The notes: generated by a model not told the origin, from the sequence alone. A DNA stretch of 64,000 bases from DAIPKP01 sp964539095 (GCA_964539095.1 CAZIFL010000001.1:1-64000), one strand, 5' to 3'; positions 52,388 through 61,936 are shown, counted from the stretch's first letter. Translations and numbers: made by a program.

Positions 52388-52857
52388 ATACCAGTGCTGT
52401 AAAACTTATGGTACGGGATCTTACGGCGGTATCTCCAGAAGATCGTGTGCTTGATGCTGTGCGCATCCTCTACTCGCATCGTCTTCCGGGAGTTCCTGTC
52501 ATTGATGACGACTGGCAGCTTGTGGGCTATCTGGCACAGTCGGATATTCTTGAGGCTGCTGTCCCTACCTTCCTTGAGGTTCTGAGCCAAACCTCCTTTC
52601 TTGACGATACTGAGGGAAACCTTTTACAACGTCTCCAGCTTCTGGGGCGCTGTAAAGTGAGAGAGTACATGCGCTCCGATCCTCCACGGGTTGATCCCGG
52701 TGCAAGTCTTATGACCGTGGCAGATCTTATGCTTCGCAAAGGAGTGGAACGCCTTCCAGTGGCCGAAAACGGGCGTTTTCTCGGTATCATTGATCGGGGT
52801 TCCTTCTGTGAGTTTATGATGGAGGATGAAGAGGCGTATGCAGAACGTAACGCCTGA
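52384..52857 (+). CDS. CBS-domain pair protein
   Basis: A 157-residue protein made of two CBS motifs (about residues 8-65 and 90-150): VREYMRSDPPRVDPGASL and GVERLPVAENGRFLGII are typical. CBS pairs bind adenine nucleotides and sense energy state. GTG 52384 lies in the stop codon of the WecG fusion, and the gene overlaps the first V-ATPase gene by 20 bases. Position suggests, but does not prove, that it regulates the ATPase. Confidence 0.82.
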   Translation: MNTSAVKLMVRDLTAVSPEDRVLDAVRILYSHRLPGVPVIDDDWQLVGYLAQSDILEAAVPTFLEVLSQTSFLDDTEGNLLQRLQLLGRCKVREYMRSDPPRVDPGASLMTVADLMLRKGVERLPVAENGRFLGIIDRGSFCEFMMEDEEAYAERNA

Positions 52858-53212
52858 AAAGCCCGAGGAGCGTCTTGCGGGGATGGAAGTTCTTCTTGAG
52901 GAGTACCGGAAAAACCTTGAGGAAGATCTGGCCCGGAAAATTGCGGAGAAGGAGCGGGAGTACCAAGAAGGTCTCGTACGATTAGATGCGATGACCCAAA
53001 AGACTTTCGATATTGTGCGGCATGAGGAGGAGCAGAAGTTTGAGGAAAGCCGGGCTTTCGAGGAGGATCTCCGCAGCTCCTGTGCTTCCGTGAAGCGGCT
53101 TCTTTATGAAAAAGCCAGAGATCCTCTGCGCATTCATAGGGTAGCTCATGCGATATGGCCTCATGTGATAGGAGACGAGCAAATGAACAACGAAAGGGGC
53201 GAATCGTCTTGA
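52838..53212 (+). CDS. V/A-type ATPase peripheral-stalk subunit (G/H-like)
   Basis: A 124-residue protein, almost entirely a charged coiled coil (MEVLLEEYRKNLEEDLARKI and after). It matches subunit G/H of the peripheral stalk in length, composition and place at the head of the operon, although such subunits are weakly conserved. It should pair with subunit E (55327). ATG 52838 follows GAAGAGG; an ATG at 52826 is also in frame. Confidence 0.7.
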   Translation: MQNVTPEKPEERLAGMEVLLEEYRKNLEEDLARKIAEKEREYQEGLVRLDAMTQKTFDIVRHEEEQKFEESRAFEEDLRSSCASVKRLLYEKARDPLRIHRVAHAIWPHVIGDEQMNNERGESS

Positions 53213-55110
53213 TCCAGAAGATGGTTCGTTTTTTTGTCTGGGGCGTGGCAAGCCGCAAGCGAGAGGTTATTGATCTTCTCCATACCATGGGAGTTCTTCA
53301 TACGGATGAAGAAGACCGGGATTACGGGGAAACCCTCTCCAATCTCAAGCGTCTCAAGTTCCTGAGTGCTACTCTTCAGGGAATGGTGGATGTTCTTGAG
53401 TGGTCTGATTGGAATACTGTCTCTGAGGAACGCCTTCAATGGGCCCAGCAGTGGATATCCTCTTTTGACAGTAAAGTTCTTCAGGATATTGAGGAGAGCC
53501 TGGATGCCTTTAGAGAGCGGCTTCAGGGACTTGCTCATGAAAAAAAATCGCTACAGGAAACCCTCCGTATTCTCCGCAGCTCCCACCGCGATGTGGTGCA
53601 TTTTTCCTCCTTCTTTGAGGAGGAACAGAGACGGGGAAACCGGGTCTCTCTCTGGTGGGTTCCGGGGGGGAGTTATGCGAGGATGCTGCAGGAAGTTCGG
53701 GGCGTGCTGCGCAAGTTCACCCCTGTAAAGGAACGGGTCTCGCTGCGTTATCACAGCGTTAAGACGGGGCACGATGATTTACTGGTCTCTTTCAGCGTTC
53801 CTCCTCTCGCCCAGGATGCTCTGGAAAAACTTTTCGAGGAGGAAAACGTAGTGGCCTGGCGTCCTCCTCCTGCGTTTACCAAGTTTACACATCACGATTC
53901 TGTGGCGGCGATTGAGTCCGGGCTGCATTGGGTTCCCAAAAGGCTCAAAGAGATTGATGCAGAGCTGGAGAGAACACGGAACGCCTGGGGCCCCAAGCTC
54001 GGAGCCATGCTTATGCTTATTGAGGACCGGATGGAGGCGCTTCAGGTGGAGAACAAAACCCTCTCTCAGGGGGAGATGTTCTCCCTCTTCGGATGGGTTC
54101 CTCAAGATCGTGCGGAAGCAGTGGAAAAGGAGCTTGGCGAACGTTTCCAGTCTCAGGTTTTTGTGGAGTGGCGAAAGCCTTTGGGAGGAGAGCTTGCTCA
54201 GGTTCCCACATCGCTCAAAAATCCAAAGATTTTCGATCCTTTCCACCTCTTTCTTAAACTTCTCTCTCTACCCACCTATACTGGCATGGATCCCACCATC
54301 ATGATCGGTATCTTCTTTCCCCTCTTTTCGGGGTGTATGGTGGGAGATGCGGGGTACGGCCTTTTGATCGGGGTAATCGGGTTTTTCCTTTACCGCTCTC
54401 AAAAGTCCGAAATCTTTCGTATGGTGGGGATGATCTTCTTCCACCTCGCCTTCTGGAGTATCCTCTGGGGGTTTGCCTACGGGGAGTTCTTCGGGGATGT
54501 GGGGCTTCGACTGTTTAACATGCACCCTCTCTGGCTTGAACGTTCCCATGTGGTGCTCCCTGTGATGGTTTTCTCGGTTACCCTTGGATTAGCTCATGTG
54601 GGGCTGGGGCTCCTTCTCGGGGTTTTTGAAGGGATCAAACATAAAAATCACCATCTCTGGATGGAACGTTTGGGGATGCTCGGTATTATTCTGGGTCTTC
54701 TTCTACTGGGAGCGTGGCTTTTCGAAATACTGCCTCCGCACGCGGGAGGAGCGGTTCTTGTGGCAGGGCTTGTCTGTGTTGTTTTCGGAGGCGGTCTGGG
54801 GGGGATGATCGAAACCCTTAGCGCCATTGGGAATATCCTCAGCTATGTCCGTATTGCCGCCATCGGACTCTCCTCGGCGATCCTCGCCATGGTTGCCTCT
54901 ACCTTTGTCGATGTTCTGGGGGTTTCAGTGTTTGGCATTCTTCTTGCAGTACTGCTGCATCTGCTCAACATTGTCCTTGCCTTTGCCGGTTCAGGGCTTC
55001 ATGCCGCCCGGCTTCACTACGTGGAATTTCTGGGGAAGTTTTATACGGGACAGGGAAAACCCTATGTTCCTTTTGCAAAAAGGAGGAGTGCTTCGTGGAA
55101 AAAGCATTAA
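53209..55110 (+). CDS. ntpI: V/A-type ATPase subunit I (a-type)
   Basis: A 633-residue protein. A long cytoplasmic N-terminal half with coiled coils (about 85-140 and 260-310) is followed by seven or eight transmembrane helices; DPTIMIGIFFPLFSGCMVGDAGYGLL and ETLSAIGNILSYVRIAAIGLS are family hallmarks. The last holds the arginine that works with the rotor ring. TTG 53209 overlaps the stop of the G/H-like gene. Confidence 0.92.
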   Translation: MIQKMVRFFVWGVASRKREVIDLLHTMGVLHTDEEDRDYGETLSNLKRLKFLSATLQGMVDVLEWSDWNTVSEERLQWAQQWISSFDSKVLQDIEESLDAFRERLQGLAHEKKSLQETLRILRSSHRDVVHFSSFFEEEQRRGNRVSLWWVPGGSYARMLQEVRGVLRKFTPVKERVSLRYHSVKTGHDDLLVSFSVPPLAQDALEKLFEEENVVAWRPPPAFTKFTHHDSVAAIESGLHWVPKRLKEIDAELERTRNAWGPKLGAMLMLIEDRMEALQVENKTLSQGEMFSLFGWVPQDRAEAVEKELGERFQSQVFVEWRKPLGGELAQVPTSLKNPKIFDPFHLFLKLLSLPTYTGMDPTIMIGIFFPLFSGCMVGDAGYGLLIGVIGFFLYRSQKSEIFRMVGMIFFHLAFWSILWGFAYGEFFGDVGLRLFNMHPLWLERSHVVLPVMVFSVTLGLAHVGLGLLLGVFEGIKHKNHHLWMERLGMLGIILGLLLLGAWLFEILPPHAGGAVLVAGLVCVVFGGGLGGMIETLSAIGNILSYVRIAAIGLSSAILAMVASTFVDVLGVSVFGILLAVLLHLLNIVLAFAGSGLHAARLHYVEFLGKFYTGQGKPYVPFAKRRSASWKKH

Positions 55111-55313
55111 TTGCTCTGGCTGCAGCTCTAGCAGTGGGAATACCCGCCATTGCTACTGCGTATGCTCAGGCTAAAATCGGAAGTGCCGGAGCCGGCACGG
55201 TGGCAGAGAAACCTGAAACTGCAGGAACCATGATTATTCTGGAGGCTATTCCGGAGACCATGGTTATCCTTGGTTTCGTCGTAGCCATCATGCTTATACT
55301 GCGTTTTGCCTAG
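55095..55313 (+). CDS. ntpK: V/A-type ATPase proteolipid (rotor) subunit K
   Basis: A 72-residue protein with two transmembrane helices, one hairpin rather than the fused double hairpin of some V-ATPases. The second helix carries the ion-binding glutamate in ILEAIPETMVILGFVVA. Several copies form the rotor ring. GTG 55095 follows AAAGGAGGAG and overlaps subunit I by 16 bases. Whether H+ or Na+ is carried is not settled by the sequence alone. Confidence 0.92.
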   Translation: MEKALIALAAALAVGIPAIATAYAQAKIGSAGAGTVAEKPETAGTMIILEAIPETMVILGFVVAIMLILRFA

Positions 55314-55326
55314 GGGAGAGAGCGGC

Positions 55327-55965
55327 GTGGTCCTCTCTTCACCCCTGGAGGCATTCAAGGAGGCTCTTCGGGAGGAGTATGCCCGTCGTTATCAGGAAGA
55401 GGCGAAAAAGATCGAGGACTCCCTCGGGGATGCCATCGCCCAGCGCCGTCTTGAAGTTGAAAATAAGGTGTCCCGGATGCGCCTTCTCCAAGAAGAGGCT
55501 TTGCAACTTCGAAAGGATGCGATTCGGGGCAAGGTTCTTTACGAGCTTACGGAGTATCTCTACTCCCTTGGGCAGGAACTCTCCGAAGAGGTCCGGCAGG
55601 AGATCCAGCTCCGTGTAGCTTCGCTGAAAGAAAACGGAGTGCTTCAGGCTACAGAGAAGAGGCTTTTCCAGGAGGCTCTGGAGCTTTTTGGAGAAGATCT
55701 CGTTGTCCTCTCCTGTTCCTCCGAGGTTCCCGAAGAGATTAGAAACCATCCCCGGGTGGCACGATGTGCCTTTTTTGAAAAAGACCAGGAGTTCTGGGGA
55801 GGGTGCGTGCTTGTAGATGAAGCCACAGGGACTCAGGTGGTGGACAACCGGCTTTCTACGCGATGGAACAAGGTGAGGAATCGGCTTGCGAAAGAGATTG
55901 GGAGTACCATGGAAGAACTTTTTGACCAGGTTCTTCGGACGGTACGAGAACTACGGATATCTTAA
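55327..55965 (+). CDS. ntpE: V/A-type ATPase subunit E
   Basis: A 212-residue protein with an N-terminal helical arm (about 1-85) and a C-terminal mixed domain that includes FWGGCVLVDEATGTQVVDNRL, the signature of subunit E that sits on top of the A/B head. It forms the peripheral stalk with the G/H-like protein. GTG 55327 follows GGGGAGAG. Confidence 0.88.
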   Translation: MVLSSPLEAFKEALREEYARRYQEEAKKIEDSLGDAIAQRRLEVENKVSRMRLLQEEALQLRKDAIRGKVLYELTEYLYSLGQELSEEVRQEIQLRVASLKENGVLQATEKRLFQEALELFGEDLVVLSCSSEVPEEIRNHPRVARCAFFEKDQEFWGGCVLVDEATGTQVVDNRLSTRWNKVRNRLAKEIGSTMEELFDQVLRTVRELRIS

Positions 55966-56968
55966 CGCTCTTCTCCGTTCCCGGCTTTCCTACTTTCTTG
56001 AAGAGGAAGAATACGACATTCTTCTTCGCCGAGGGCTGGAGGGGATGGAGGCGTATCTTCTTGAGAGCAAGTATGGAGGAGTCTATCGAAACGAACTTGT
56101 CTCAAGAGAGCGCAATGCGTTGCAGCGTATTGAAGTGGCTCTCGCTGTCGGCATGGGGAATGAGCTTCTTCGGATGCGTAAGGCTGCCGATGGAGAGACC
56201 CGGGATCTGGTCAGCATTCTCCTTGCCCGGGGAGATCTGCACAATATGCGGGTACTTCTTCGTTCTTTCCTCCCCGGAAGCGACCGTACCTACGGAGAAC
56301 CTCTCTGGCACAGTTACGGCATGATTCCGCTTCATGTGATTTCCCTTCTCTGGAAGTCGCAGAGCCTTCAGGAGCTTTCCGAGCGGAGTCACGATATCCG
56401 CAATCCTCTGGGAAAGGCTTTGGGAAATGCGGCGCTGAATCTCTTGCGTGGTTTGGAATACTGGAAGGTCGAGCGGGGCTATCTTCTGGAGTATAAGAAC
56501 TACCTCTTTGATCTTCTTGCCTCCTGTCCCTCATCGAATGGAGATCTTATAGAGACCTATCTTCGCATGCTGGTGGACCTTCTCAATCTTGGCGTATGGC
56601 TCCGGAAGGAGCACGGTTTCTCCCGGGCAGAACTCTCCGACGAGGCAGATTACCTCGGAGGAGGGCTCATCGGGGAGGAGCATCTCGCCCAGTGCCGTTC
56701 CGTTTTGGAGGCGGTTCGAGGAACTCCCTGGATGGGAATGGTACGGCAGATTCATGAGGAGACCCCTAATATGTTCCAGCAGGCTTTAAACAGGAGCTTT
56801 CTTCGATGGCAAGCCTCGTTTCTGCGCAAAAATCCCCTGGGAATCGAAGTCGCCATGGGATATGTGGCCCGGCAGGTGGCGGAGTGGGATAACCTTAACT
56901 ATATCGTCACGGGGTTGGCTCTGAATTATCCTGAAGAAAAAATACGGCCCCGTCTTTTGCTTTTCTGA
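55922..56968 (+). CDS. ntpC: V/A-type ATPase subunit C (d-type)
   Basis: A 348-residue mostly helical protein of the V-ATPase d/C family. It begins near ENYGYLNALLRSRLSYFLEE, the expected position of the conserved N-terminal motif. It links the central shaft to the rotor ring. The start codon is uncertain: TTG 55922 overlaps subunit E by 44 bases, and TTG 55898 or 55886 in the same frame are also possible. Confidence 0.85.
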   Translation: MTRFFGRYENYGYLNALLRSRLSYFLEEEEYDILLRRGLEGMEAYLLESKYGGVYRNELVSRERNALQRIEVALAVGMGNELLRMRKAADGETRDLVSILLARGDLHNMRVLLRSFLPGSDRTYGEPLWHSYGMIPLHVISLLWKSQSLQELSERSHDIRNPLGKALGNAALNLLRGLEYWKVERGYLLEYKNYLFDLLASCPSSNGDLIETYLRMLVDLLNLGVWLRKEHGFSRAELSDEADYLGGGLIGEEHLAQCRSVLEAVRGTPWMGMVRQIHEETPNMFQQALNRSFLRWQASFLRKNPLGIEVAMGYVARQVAEWDNLNYIVTGLALNYPEEKIRPRLLLF

Positions 56969-57003
56969 CGTTGCCTGCATAGACAAAAACAGGATTGAGG
57001 ACT

Positions 57004-57258
57004 ATGAAAAAAACGGGAGTGGTTTTGGGACGTAAGATTTTTGTGGATCTTTGGTCTCTTGTGGGTTTTGCTCCCTGTATCTGTGAAAACCCCCGGTCTC
57101 TGGGGGAAGTCTGGGAGGAGTTGGTACAGGAGAATGTGGCCTTTGTACTCTACGAACCGGATTGGTTTGAACAGGTGCCTCAGTACTATCGACAACAGGT
57201 ACAGCACCTGGCAAGGCCCGTATGGATTCCCTTTCCTAACATGCGGAACATTGCCTAG
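57004..57258 (+). CDS. V/A-type ATPase subunit F
   Basis: An 84-residue protein, a little shorter than most subunit F proteins (about 100). The stretch NVAFVLYEPDWFEQVPQYYRQ matches the family pattern. It sits in the central shaft with subunit D. ATG 57004 lies 9 bases into the longer frame, after GATTGAGG. In Enterococcus nomenclature it corresponds to NtpG. Confidence 0.75.
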   Translation: MKKTGVVLGRKIFVDLWSLVGFAPCICENPRSLGEVWEELVQENVAFVLYEPDWFEQVPQYYRQQVQHLARPVWIPFPNMRNIA

Positions 57259-57273
57259 ATGAGGAAGAATTCT

Positions 57274-59055
57274 ATGGACCAGGGAACAATCGGCTCTCGA
57301 ATCCTGGGAATTGCGGGCCCCGTTATTCAGGCGGAGGCATCTCCCGAGGTGCGCATGTACGAAGTAGTGCGGGTAGGGGATCTTCACCTCATGGGAGAGG
57401 TGGTCCGCCTCCGTGGTAAAGGGGCGGATATTCAGGTATACGAAGATACTACGGGGCTTTCGGTGGGGGAACATGTGGCCTATTCCGGAAAACTCCTCTC
57501 GGTGGATCTCGGTCCAGGGCTTCTTGGAGGGGTCTTCGACGGCATCGGAAGGCCTCTGGATAGATTTCCAGAAGAGGAACTCTTTCTCCCTCGGGGGGTG
57601 GCTTTGCCCTCCCTTGATGAAGAGAGATTCTGGGAGTTTACTCCCCAGGCTGAGCCAGGGCAGATCCTTCGCAAGGGGGATATCTTCGGTGTTGTTCGCG
57701 AGGGAGCCCGGTTTGAACACCGCCTCATGGTACCTCCAAATTTTGAGGGGGGAGAACTGGAAGAAATACTTTCTCAGGGATCCTACCGGGTGGGGGATCC
57801 CTTGGGGCGTCTCTCCTCCGGAGAGATCCTCCAGATGAAGCAGAGCTGGAATATCCGGACCCCCCGGCCGGTGAAGGCCATGCTCCCCCTGGATGAGCCT
57901 CTTCTCACGGGGCAGCGGGTTCTGGACTCGCTCTTCCCCATGGCGAAGGGGGGGGCCGCCATTATCCCCGGAGGTTTTGGCACCGGAAAGACCGTGACCC
58001 AACAGTCTCTGGCCAAGTGGTGTGATGCGGATGTGATCATCTACATCGGTTGCGGGGAGCGGGGAAACGAGATGACCGAAGTTCTCGAAGAGTTCCCAGA
58101 GCTTCGGGATCCCCGGTACGGCACCCCTCTCATGGAGCGGGTGATGCTCATCGCCAACACCTCCAACATGCCCGTGGCGGCCCGGGAAGCGAGCATCTAC
58201 GTGGGGATCACTGCGGCGGAGTACTTTCGGGACATGGGCTACTCCGTGGCTCTCATGGCGGATTCTACCTCCCGGTGGGCCGAGGCGTTGCGAGAGATTA
58301 GCGGTCGTCTTGAGGAGATGCCCGGAGAAGAGGGATACCCCGCCTATCTTGGGGCCCGACTGGCGGCCTTTTTCGAGCGGGCGGGGAAGGCCCGCCTTCT
58401 CGGAGGGGAGAGCGATGAGAGAATCGGGTCGGTCTCGGTGGTAAATGCGGTCTCCCCTGCGGGGGGAGATTTTTCTGAGCCCGTCACTCAGGCGAGTCTT
58501 CGCATGGCGGGGGCCTTCTGGGCTCTGGATAAAAAGCTCGCCCAGGAGCGCCACTTTCCCTCCATTAACTGGCGCACCAGCTACTCCCTCTATGCGGAAG
58601 GTTTGGGACGCTACTTTTATGAGCGCTTCGGTGATACCTGGAAGGAGAGAGTGCAGTTCATGCAGGATCTTCTTGCCAAGGAGAAGGAGCTTTCGGATCT
58701 CGTGCAGCTTCTCGGCAGGGATGGTTTGGGAGAAGAAGACAAATGGATTCTCGAAATCGCCCATCTTGTTCGGGTGGTCTTTCTGCAACAGAACGCCTTC
58801 GATGATCAGGATGCCTATTCCTCCCTCTTTCGGCAGCGGCAGATGCTGGAACTCTTTCAGGGGCTTTACGAACGAGGAAAGGCCTATCTGGACGAGGGCT
58901 TTTTCTTCGAGAATCTTCCTGTAACCTCTCTGCGCCGAGAACTTCTTGATCTGCGCTCCATGTCAGAGGAGTCTCTGGAGAAGGATGTTCAGGTTTGGCT
59001 GGCGCACTTTTCCTCGGATCTTGAATCCCTGAAGGAGGCGATAGTCCGTGCTTAA
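57274..59055 (+). CDS. ntpA: V/A-type ATPase catalytic subunit A
   Basis: A 593-residue protein. It carries the P-loop GGFGTGKT (233-240), the GER motif (CGERGNEMTEV) and the A-specific insertion (about 110-190). It hydrolyses or synthesises ATP at the A/B interface. ATG 57274 is chosen because GAGGAAG precedes it by 7 bases; ATG 57259 is an alternative. It overlaps subunit B by 8 bases. Confidence 0.97.
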   Translation: MDQGTIGSRILGIAGPVIQAEASPEVRMYEVVRVGDLHLMGEVVRLRGKGADIQVYEDTTGLSVGEHVAYSGKLLSVDLGPGLLGGVFDGIGRPLDRFPEEELFLPRGVALPSLDEERFWEFTPQAEPGQILRKGDIFGVVREGARFEHRLMVPPNFEGGELEEILSQGSYRVGDPLGRLSSGEILQMKQSWNIRTPRPVKAMLPLDEPLLTGQRVLDSLFPMAKGGAAIIPGGFGTGKTVTQQSLAKWCDADVIIYIGCGERGNEMTEVLEEFPELRDPRYGTPLMERVMLIANTSNMPVAAREASIYVGITAAEYFRDMGYSVALMADSTSRWAEALREISGRLEEMPGEEGYPAYLGARLAAFFERAGKARLLGGESDERIGSVSVVNAVSPAGGDFSEPVTQASLRMAGAFWALDKKLAQERHFPSINWRTSYSLYAEGLGRYFYERFGDTWKERVQFMQDLLAKEKELSDLVQLLGRDGLGEEDKWILEIAHLVRVVFLQQNAFDDQDAYSSLFRQRQMLELFQGLYERGKAYLDEGFFFENLPVTSLRRELLDLRSMSEESLEKDVQVWLAHFSSDLESLKEAIVRA

Positions 59056-60442
59056 GACTTCAAAACCCCTCTATCGGCGAGGATATCGCTCCATCCGGGG
59101 GATTGCGGGCCCTCTCGTCTTCGTGGACCATGTACGAGACGTGGCCTATGGGGAGCTTGTAACCATTGAAACTCCCGAGGGGTGCCGCACAGGGCAGGTG
59201 CTCCAGATTCAGGAAGATCTGGTGATTATCCAGGTTTTTGACGGCACCCTGGGGCTGGGAGAGGCGCATACAACCATCTGGCTGGAGCAGGATGTGGTAC
59301 GGGTTCCCGTGGGGAAGTCTCTCATCGGCAAGGTGCTCAATGGTCGGGGGGAGATGCTCACAGGAGAACCTCTCCCCTTTGCCTCGGATTATCTTGAAGT
59401 AACGGGGCAGCCCCTCAATCCGGAACGCCGCCGAAGTCCCCATGCCTTTATTGAAACGGGGATCTCCACCATAGACCTCACCAACTCCCTGGTGCTGGGG
59501 CAGAAGCTCCCCATCTTTACCGGAGCCGGGCTCCCCTCCAACGAGCTGGCGGCGCAGATCGTATCCTATTCACGGGTGCCCGGCACGAACCAGCCTTTTC
59601 TGGTTGTCTTTGCTGCTATGGGGATTACTCGGCGGGAGGCGAACTTCTTTCTGGATGCCTTCCGTAAAAATGGTGCCCTCAGCAAAGGAGTTTTTTTCAT
59701 GAACCTCGCCAGCGACTCTGCGGCGGAGCGACTCCTCACTCCCCGGATGGCTCTCACTGTGGCGGAATACTTTGCGTATCAGATGGGGTATCACGTGCTG
59801 GTGGTACTTACGGATATGCTGCACTACTGCGAGGCTCTGCGCGAGATCGGGGCTGCCCGGGAGGAGATCCCCGGACGCCGTGGCTATCCCGGGTACATGT
59901 ACTCCGACCTCTCCACCATCTACGAACGTGCAGGATGCGTGAAAAACTCCTCCGGAAGTATCACCCAGATCCCCATGGTCTCCATGCCCGATGACGACAT
60001 GACCCACCCCGTGGTGGATCTTACGGGGTACATCACGGAAGGGCAGATTGTTTTGGGTCGAGCGCTGCAGCGTAAGGGAACCTATCCCCCGGTAGACATC
60101 CTCCCCAGCTTGAGCCGACTGATGAACAAGGGTATAGGCAAGGAGAAGACCTTTCCGGAGCACCGCGCCCTGGCAGATCAGATCTATGCCTCCTACGCCC
60201 GGGCTCGGGAGCTGGAACAGCTGCGGATCGTCATTGGAGACGATGCCCTCTCCCCTCTGGAGAAGCGTTATCTCCGCTTCGGCAAGATCTTCGAGGAGTC
60301 TCTGGTGCATCAGGAGGGTCGGCGTACTTTGGAGGAAACGGTGCAGCGTGCCTGGCATCTTCTGGGGGTGCTCCCAAAAGAAGAGATCTACCGTCTCCCC
60401 CGGGACGTGGTGGAGCGCATGCATAAGGAACGGGAGATGTAG
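59048..60442 (+). CDS. ntpB: V/A-type ATPase regulatory subunit B
   Basis: A 464-residue protein of the non-catalytic subunit B type. It has no Walker A lysine at the usual place (IFTGAGLPSNELA), the DMLHYCEALREI and RRGYPGYMYSDL motifs, and a length typical of the family. It alternates with A in the head. GTG 59048 follows GGAGGCGA. Confidence 0.97.
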   Translation: MLKTSKPLYRRGYRSIRGIAGPLVFVDHVRDVAYGELVTIETPEGCRTGQVLQIQEDLVIIQVFDGTLGLGEAHTTIWLEQDVVRVPVGKSLIGKVLNGRGEMLTGEPLPFASDYLEVTGQPLNPERRRSPHAFIETGISTIDLTNSLVLGQKLPIFTGAGLPSNELAAQIVSYSRVPGTNQPFLVVFAAMGITRREANFFLDAFRKNGALSKGVFFMNLASDSAAERLLTPRMALTVAEYFAYQMGYHVLVVLTDMLHYCEALREIGAAREEIPGRRGYPGYMYSDLSTIYERAGCVKNSSGSITQIPMVSMPDDDMTHPVVDLTGYITEGQIVLGRALQRKGTYPPVDILPSLSRLMNKGIGKEKTFPEHRALADQIYASYARARELEQLRIVIGDDALSPLEKRYLRFGKIFEESLVHQEGRRTLEETVQRAWHLLGVLPKEEIYRLPRDVVERMHKEREM

Positions 60443-60444
60443 CG

Positions 60445-61086
60445 GTGCCTCTTCCGATTACCCGTGAACAGCTTCTTCTGCTGCGACGACAGTCCACGTC
60501 GGTACGCCGGGGGCTGCATCTTCTCGAAAAAAAACGAGATGCCCTTATCCGGACCATTGAGGAAGATCGCCGCCGTTTCGAAGAGCTTCGCCATCGCTTC
60601 GAGGAGGAGAGCCAGGCCCTTGAAGTGGCCTATACCCAACTTCGGCTCTTCGAGGGTGCCTTCTCTCTGGATCTTCTCCGTAGCAACAGCCCTACACTGG
60701 CCGTTCGAGAGGAGAAGGAATCCATCATGGGATGCGCCTTTCCCCAGTTCTACCCTGAGGGAGAAGAGGCCTGGGAGGTGCTACACCGGCAGAAGTACGA
60801 TCCTGCTCTCTCATCGTTTTTTGTGGATGATCTTATGGATGGTATGCGGCGGATGGCGGAATTTCTGTGGGAATACATCAATATTCTTACGCGACTGAAC
60901 ATCCTGAATAGGGAGCTTCAGAAGATCCGCCGCAAGGCGGGCAATCTGGAGCATAACATCCTCCCCGGCATGCACCAGGATATCCTCCGGATCCAGGACG
61001 GACTTCAGGAGCGGGAACGCCAGGAACGGCAGGTGCGTAAACGGGTGGTTCGGGGAAAGAAAAAAACTGAAAAGCCCAGGTCTTAA
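60445..61086 (+). CDS. ntpD: V/A-type ATPase subunit D
   Basis: A 213-residue protein with two long helices forming the central shaft: PITREQLLLLRRQ near the start and RLNILNRELQKIRRKAGNLE near the C-terminus are the family pattern. GTG 60445 lies directly after subunit B. It shares one base with rlmH (TAATG), so the methyltransferase is the last gene of this operon. Confidence 0.93.
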   Translation: MPLPITREQLLLLRRQSTSVRRGLHLLEKKRDALIRTIEEDRRRFEELRHRFEEESQALEVAYTQLRLFEGAFSLDLLRSNSPTLAVREEKESIMGCAFPQFYPEGEEAWEVLHRQKYDPALSSFFVDDLMDGMRRMAEFLWEYINILTRLNILNRELQKIRRKAGNLEHNILPGMHQDILRIQDGLQERERQERQVRKRVVRGKKKTEKPRS

Positions 61087-61544
61087 TGAAGATTCTGGTC
61101 CTTGCGGTGGGAAAACCTAAAAAAAGCTGGGCACGAGAGGCCTGCGAAGAGTATCTTCTGCGTCTTCGGGGGTATGCCTCTCTGGGGCTTGAGTGTGTAC
61201 CTCCCGCCAAAGGAAATCCCGTTCAAAGTGCGGATCGGGAAGGAAAATCTATACTTGGCTCTATAAATTCTGGGGATAGCGTGGTACTCTTGGATGAAAA
61301 GGGAACCTCCCTGGGAAGCCGGGGTTTTTCCCAAAAGGTTATGACGCTTCTCGGCTCTGCCAGAGGAAAAGTGGTTTTCGTTGTAGGAGGTGCCTACGGA
61401 GTGAGCCAGGAGGTGCGTGCCCGGGCAGACCTTACCTTACGTCTCTCGGATATGACACTCCCTCACGAGTTGGCTCTTGTGCTTTTACTTGAACAGATCT
61501 ACCGGGCCTATACCATTGTCTCGGGGCATCCCTATCACCACTGA
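61086..61544 (+). CDS. rlmH: 23S rRNA pseudouridine-1915 N3-methyltransferase
   Basis: A 152-residue SPOUT methyltransferase with its trefoil-knot SAM pocket: VVFVVGGAYGVS and LSDMTLPHELALVLLLEQIYRAYTI and the C-terminal HPYHH are RlmH hallmarks. It methylates position 1915 of 23S rRNA. ATG 61086 overlaps the stop of subunit D. Confidence 0.95.
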   Translation: MKILVLAVGKPKKSWAREACEEYLLRLRGYASLGLECVPPAKGNPVQSADREGKSILGSINSGDSVVLLDEKGTSLGSRGFSQKVMTLLGSARGKVVFVVGGAYGVSQEVRARADLTLRLSDMTLPHELALVLLLEQIYRAYTIVSGHPYHH

Positions 61545-61618
61545 AGGAGTCTCCGCGGAGGTGCTGTAGATGGAGCAGACGTTCTTATATTTATTTATTA
61601 AGGAGTGTTAGAAAAGCG

Positions 61619-61927
61619 ATGAAGATGGAAAAAATGCTGAAACAGGCCCAGAAGATGCAGGCTCAGATGGCGAGAATGCAGGAAGAACTTGCTGCAGAAG
61701 TGGTGGAGGGTTCTGCCGGAGGAGGCATGGTTACTGCCAAAGCCAACGGTCAGGGAGAGGTGACGGGAATCTCTATCTCTCCCGAGGTTGTGGACCCTCA
61801 GGATGTAGAAATGCTTGAGGATTTGGTACTTGCCGCCATCGGAGAGGCTATGAGAAAAAGCCGGGAACTTTCAGAGCAGAGGATGGCTCAGATCACCGGG
61901 GGGATGAACCTCCCCGGGCTCTTTTAG
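61619..61927 (+). CDS. ybaB: YbaB/EbfC nucleoid-associated protein
   Basis: A 102-residue protein: an N-terminal coiled-coil helix (MLKQAQKMQAQMARMQEELA), then the YbaB core with TAKANGQGEVTGI and the C-terminal GGMNLPGLF. It binds DNA as a dimer. It stands directly before recR, the common neighbourhood. AAGGAG lies 13 bases before ATG 61619; Met3 at 61625 is an alternative start. Confidence 0.93.
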   Translation: MKMEKMLKQAQKMQAQMARMQEELAAEVVEGSAGGGMVTAKANGQGEVTGISISPEVVDPQDVEMLEDLVLAAIGEAMRKSRELSEQRMAQITGGMNLPGLF

Positions 61928-61936
61928 GAGAGAGAT

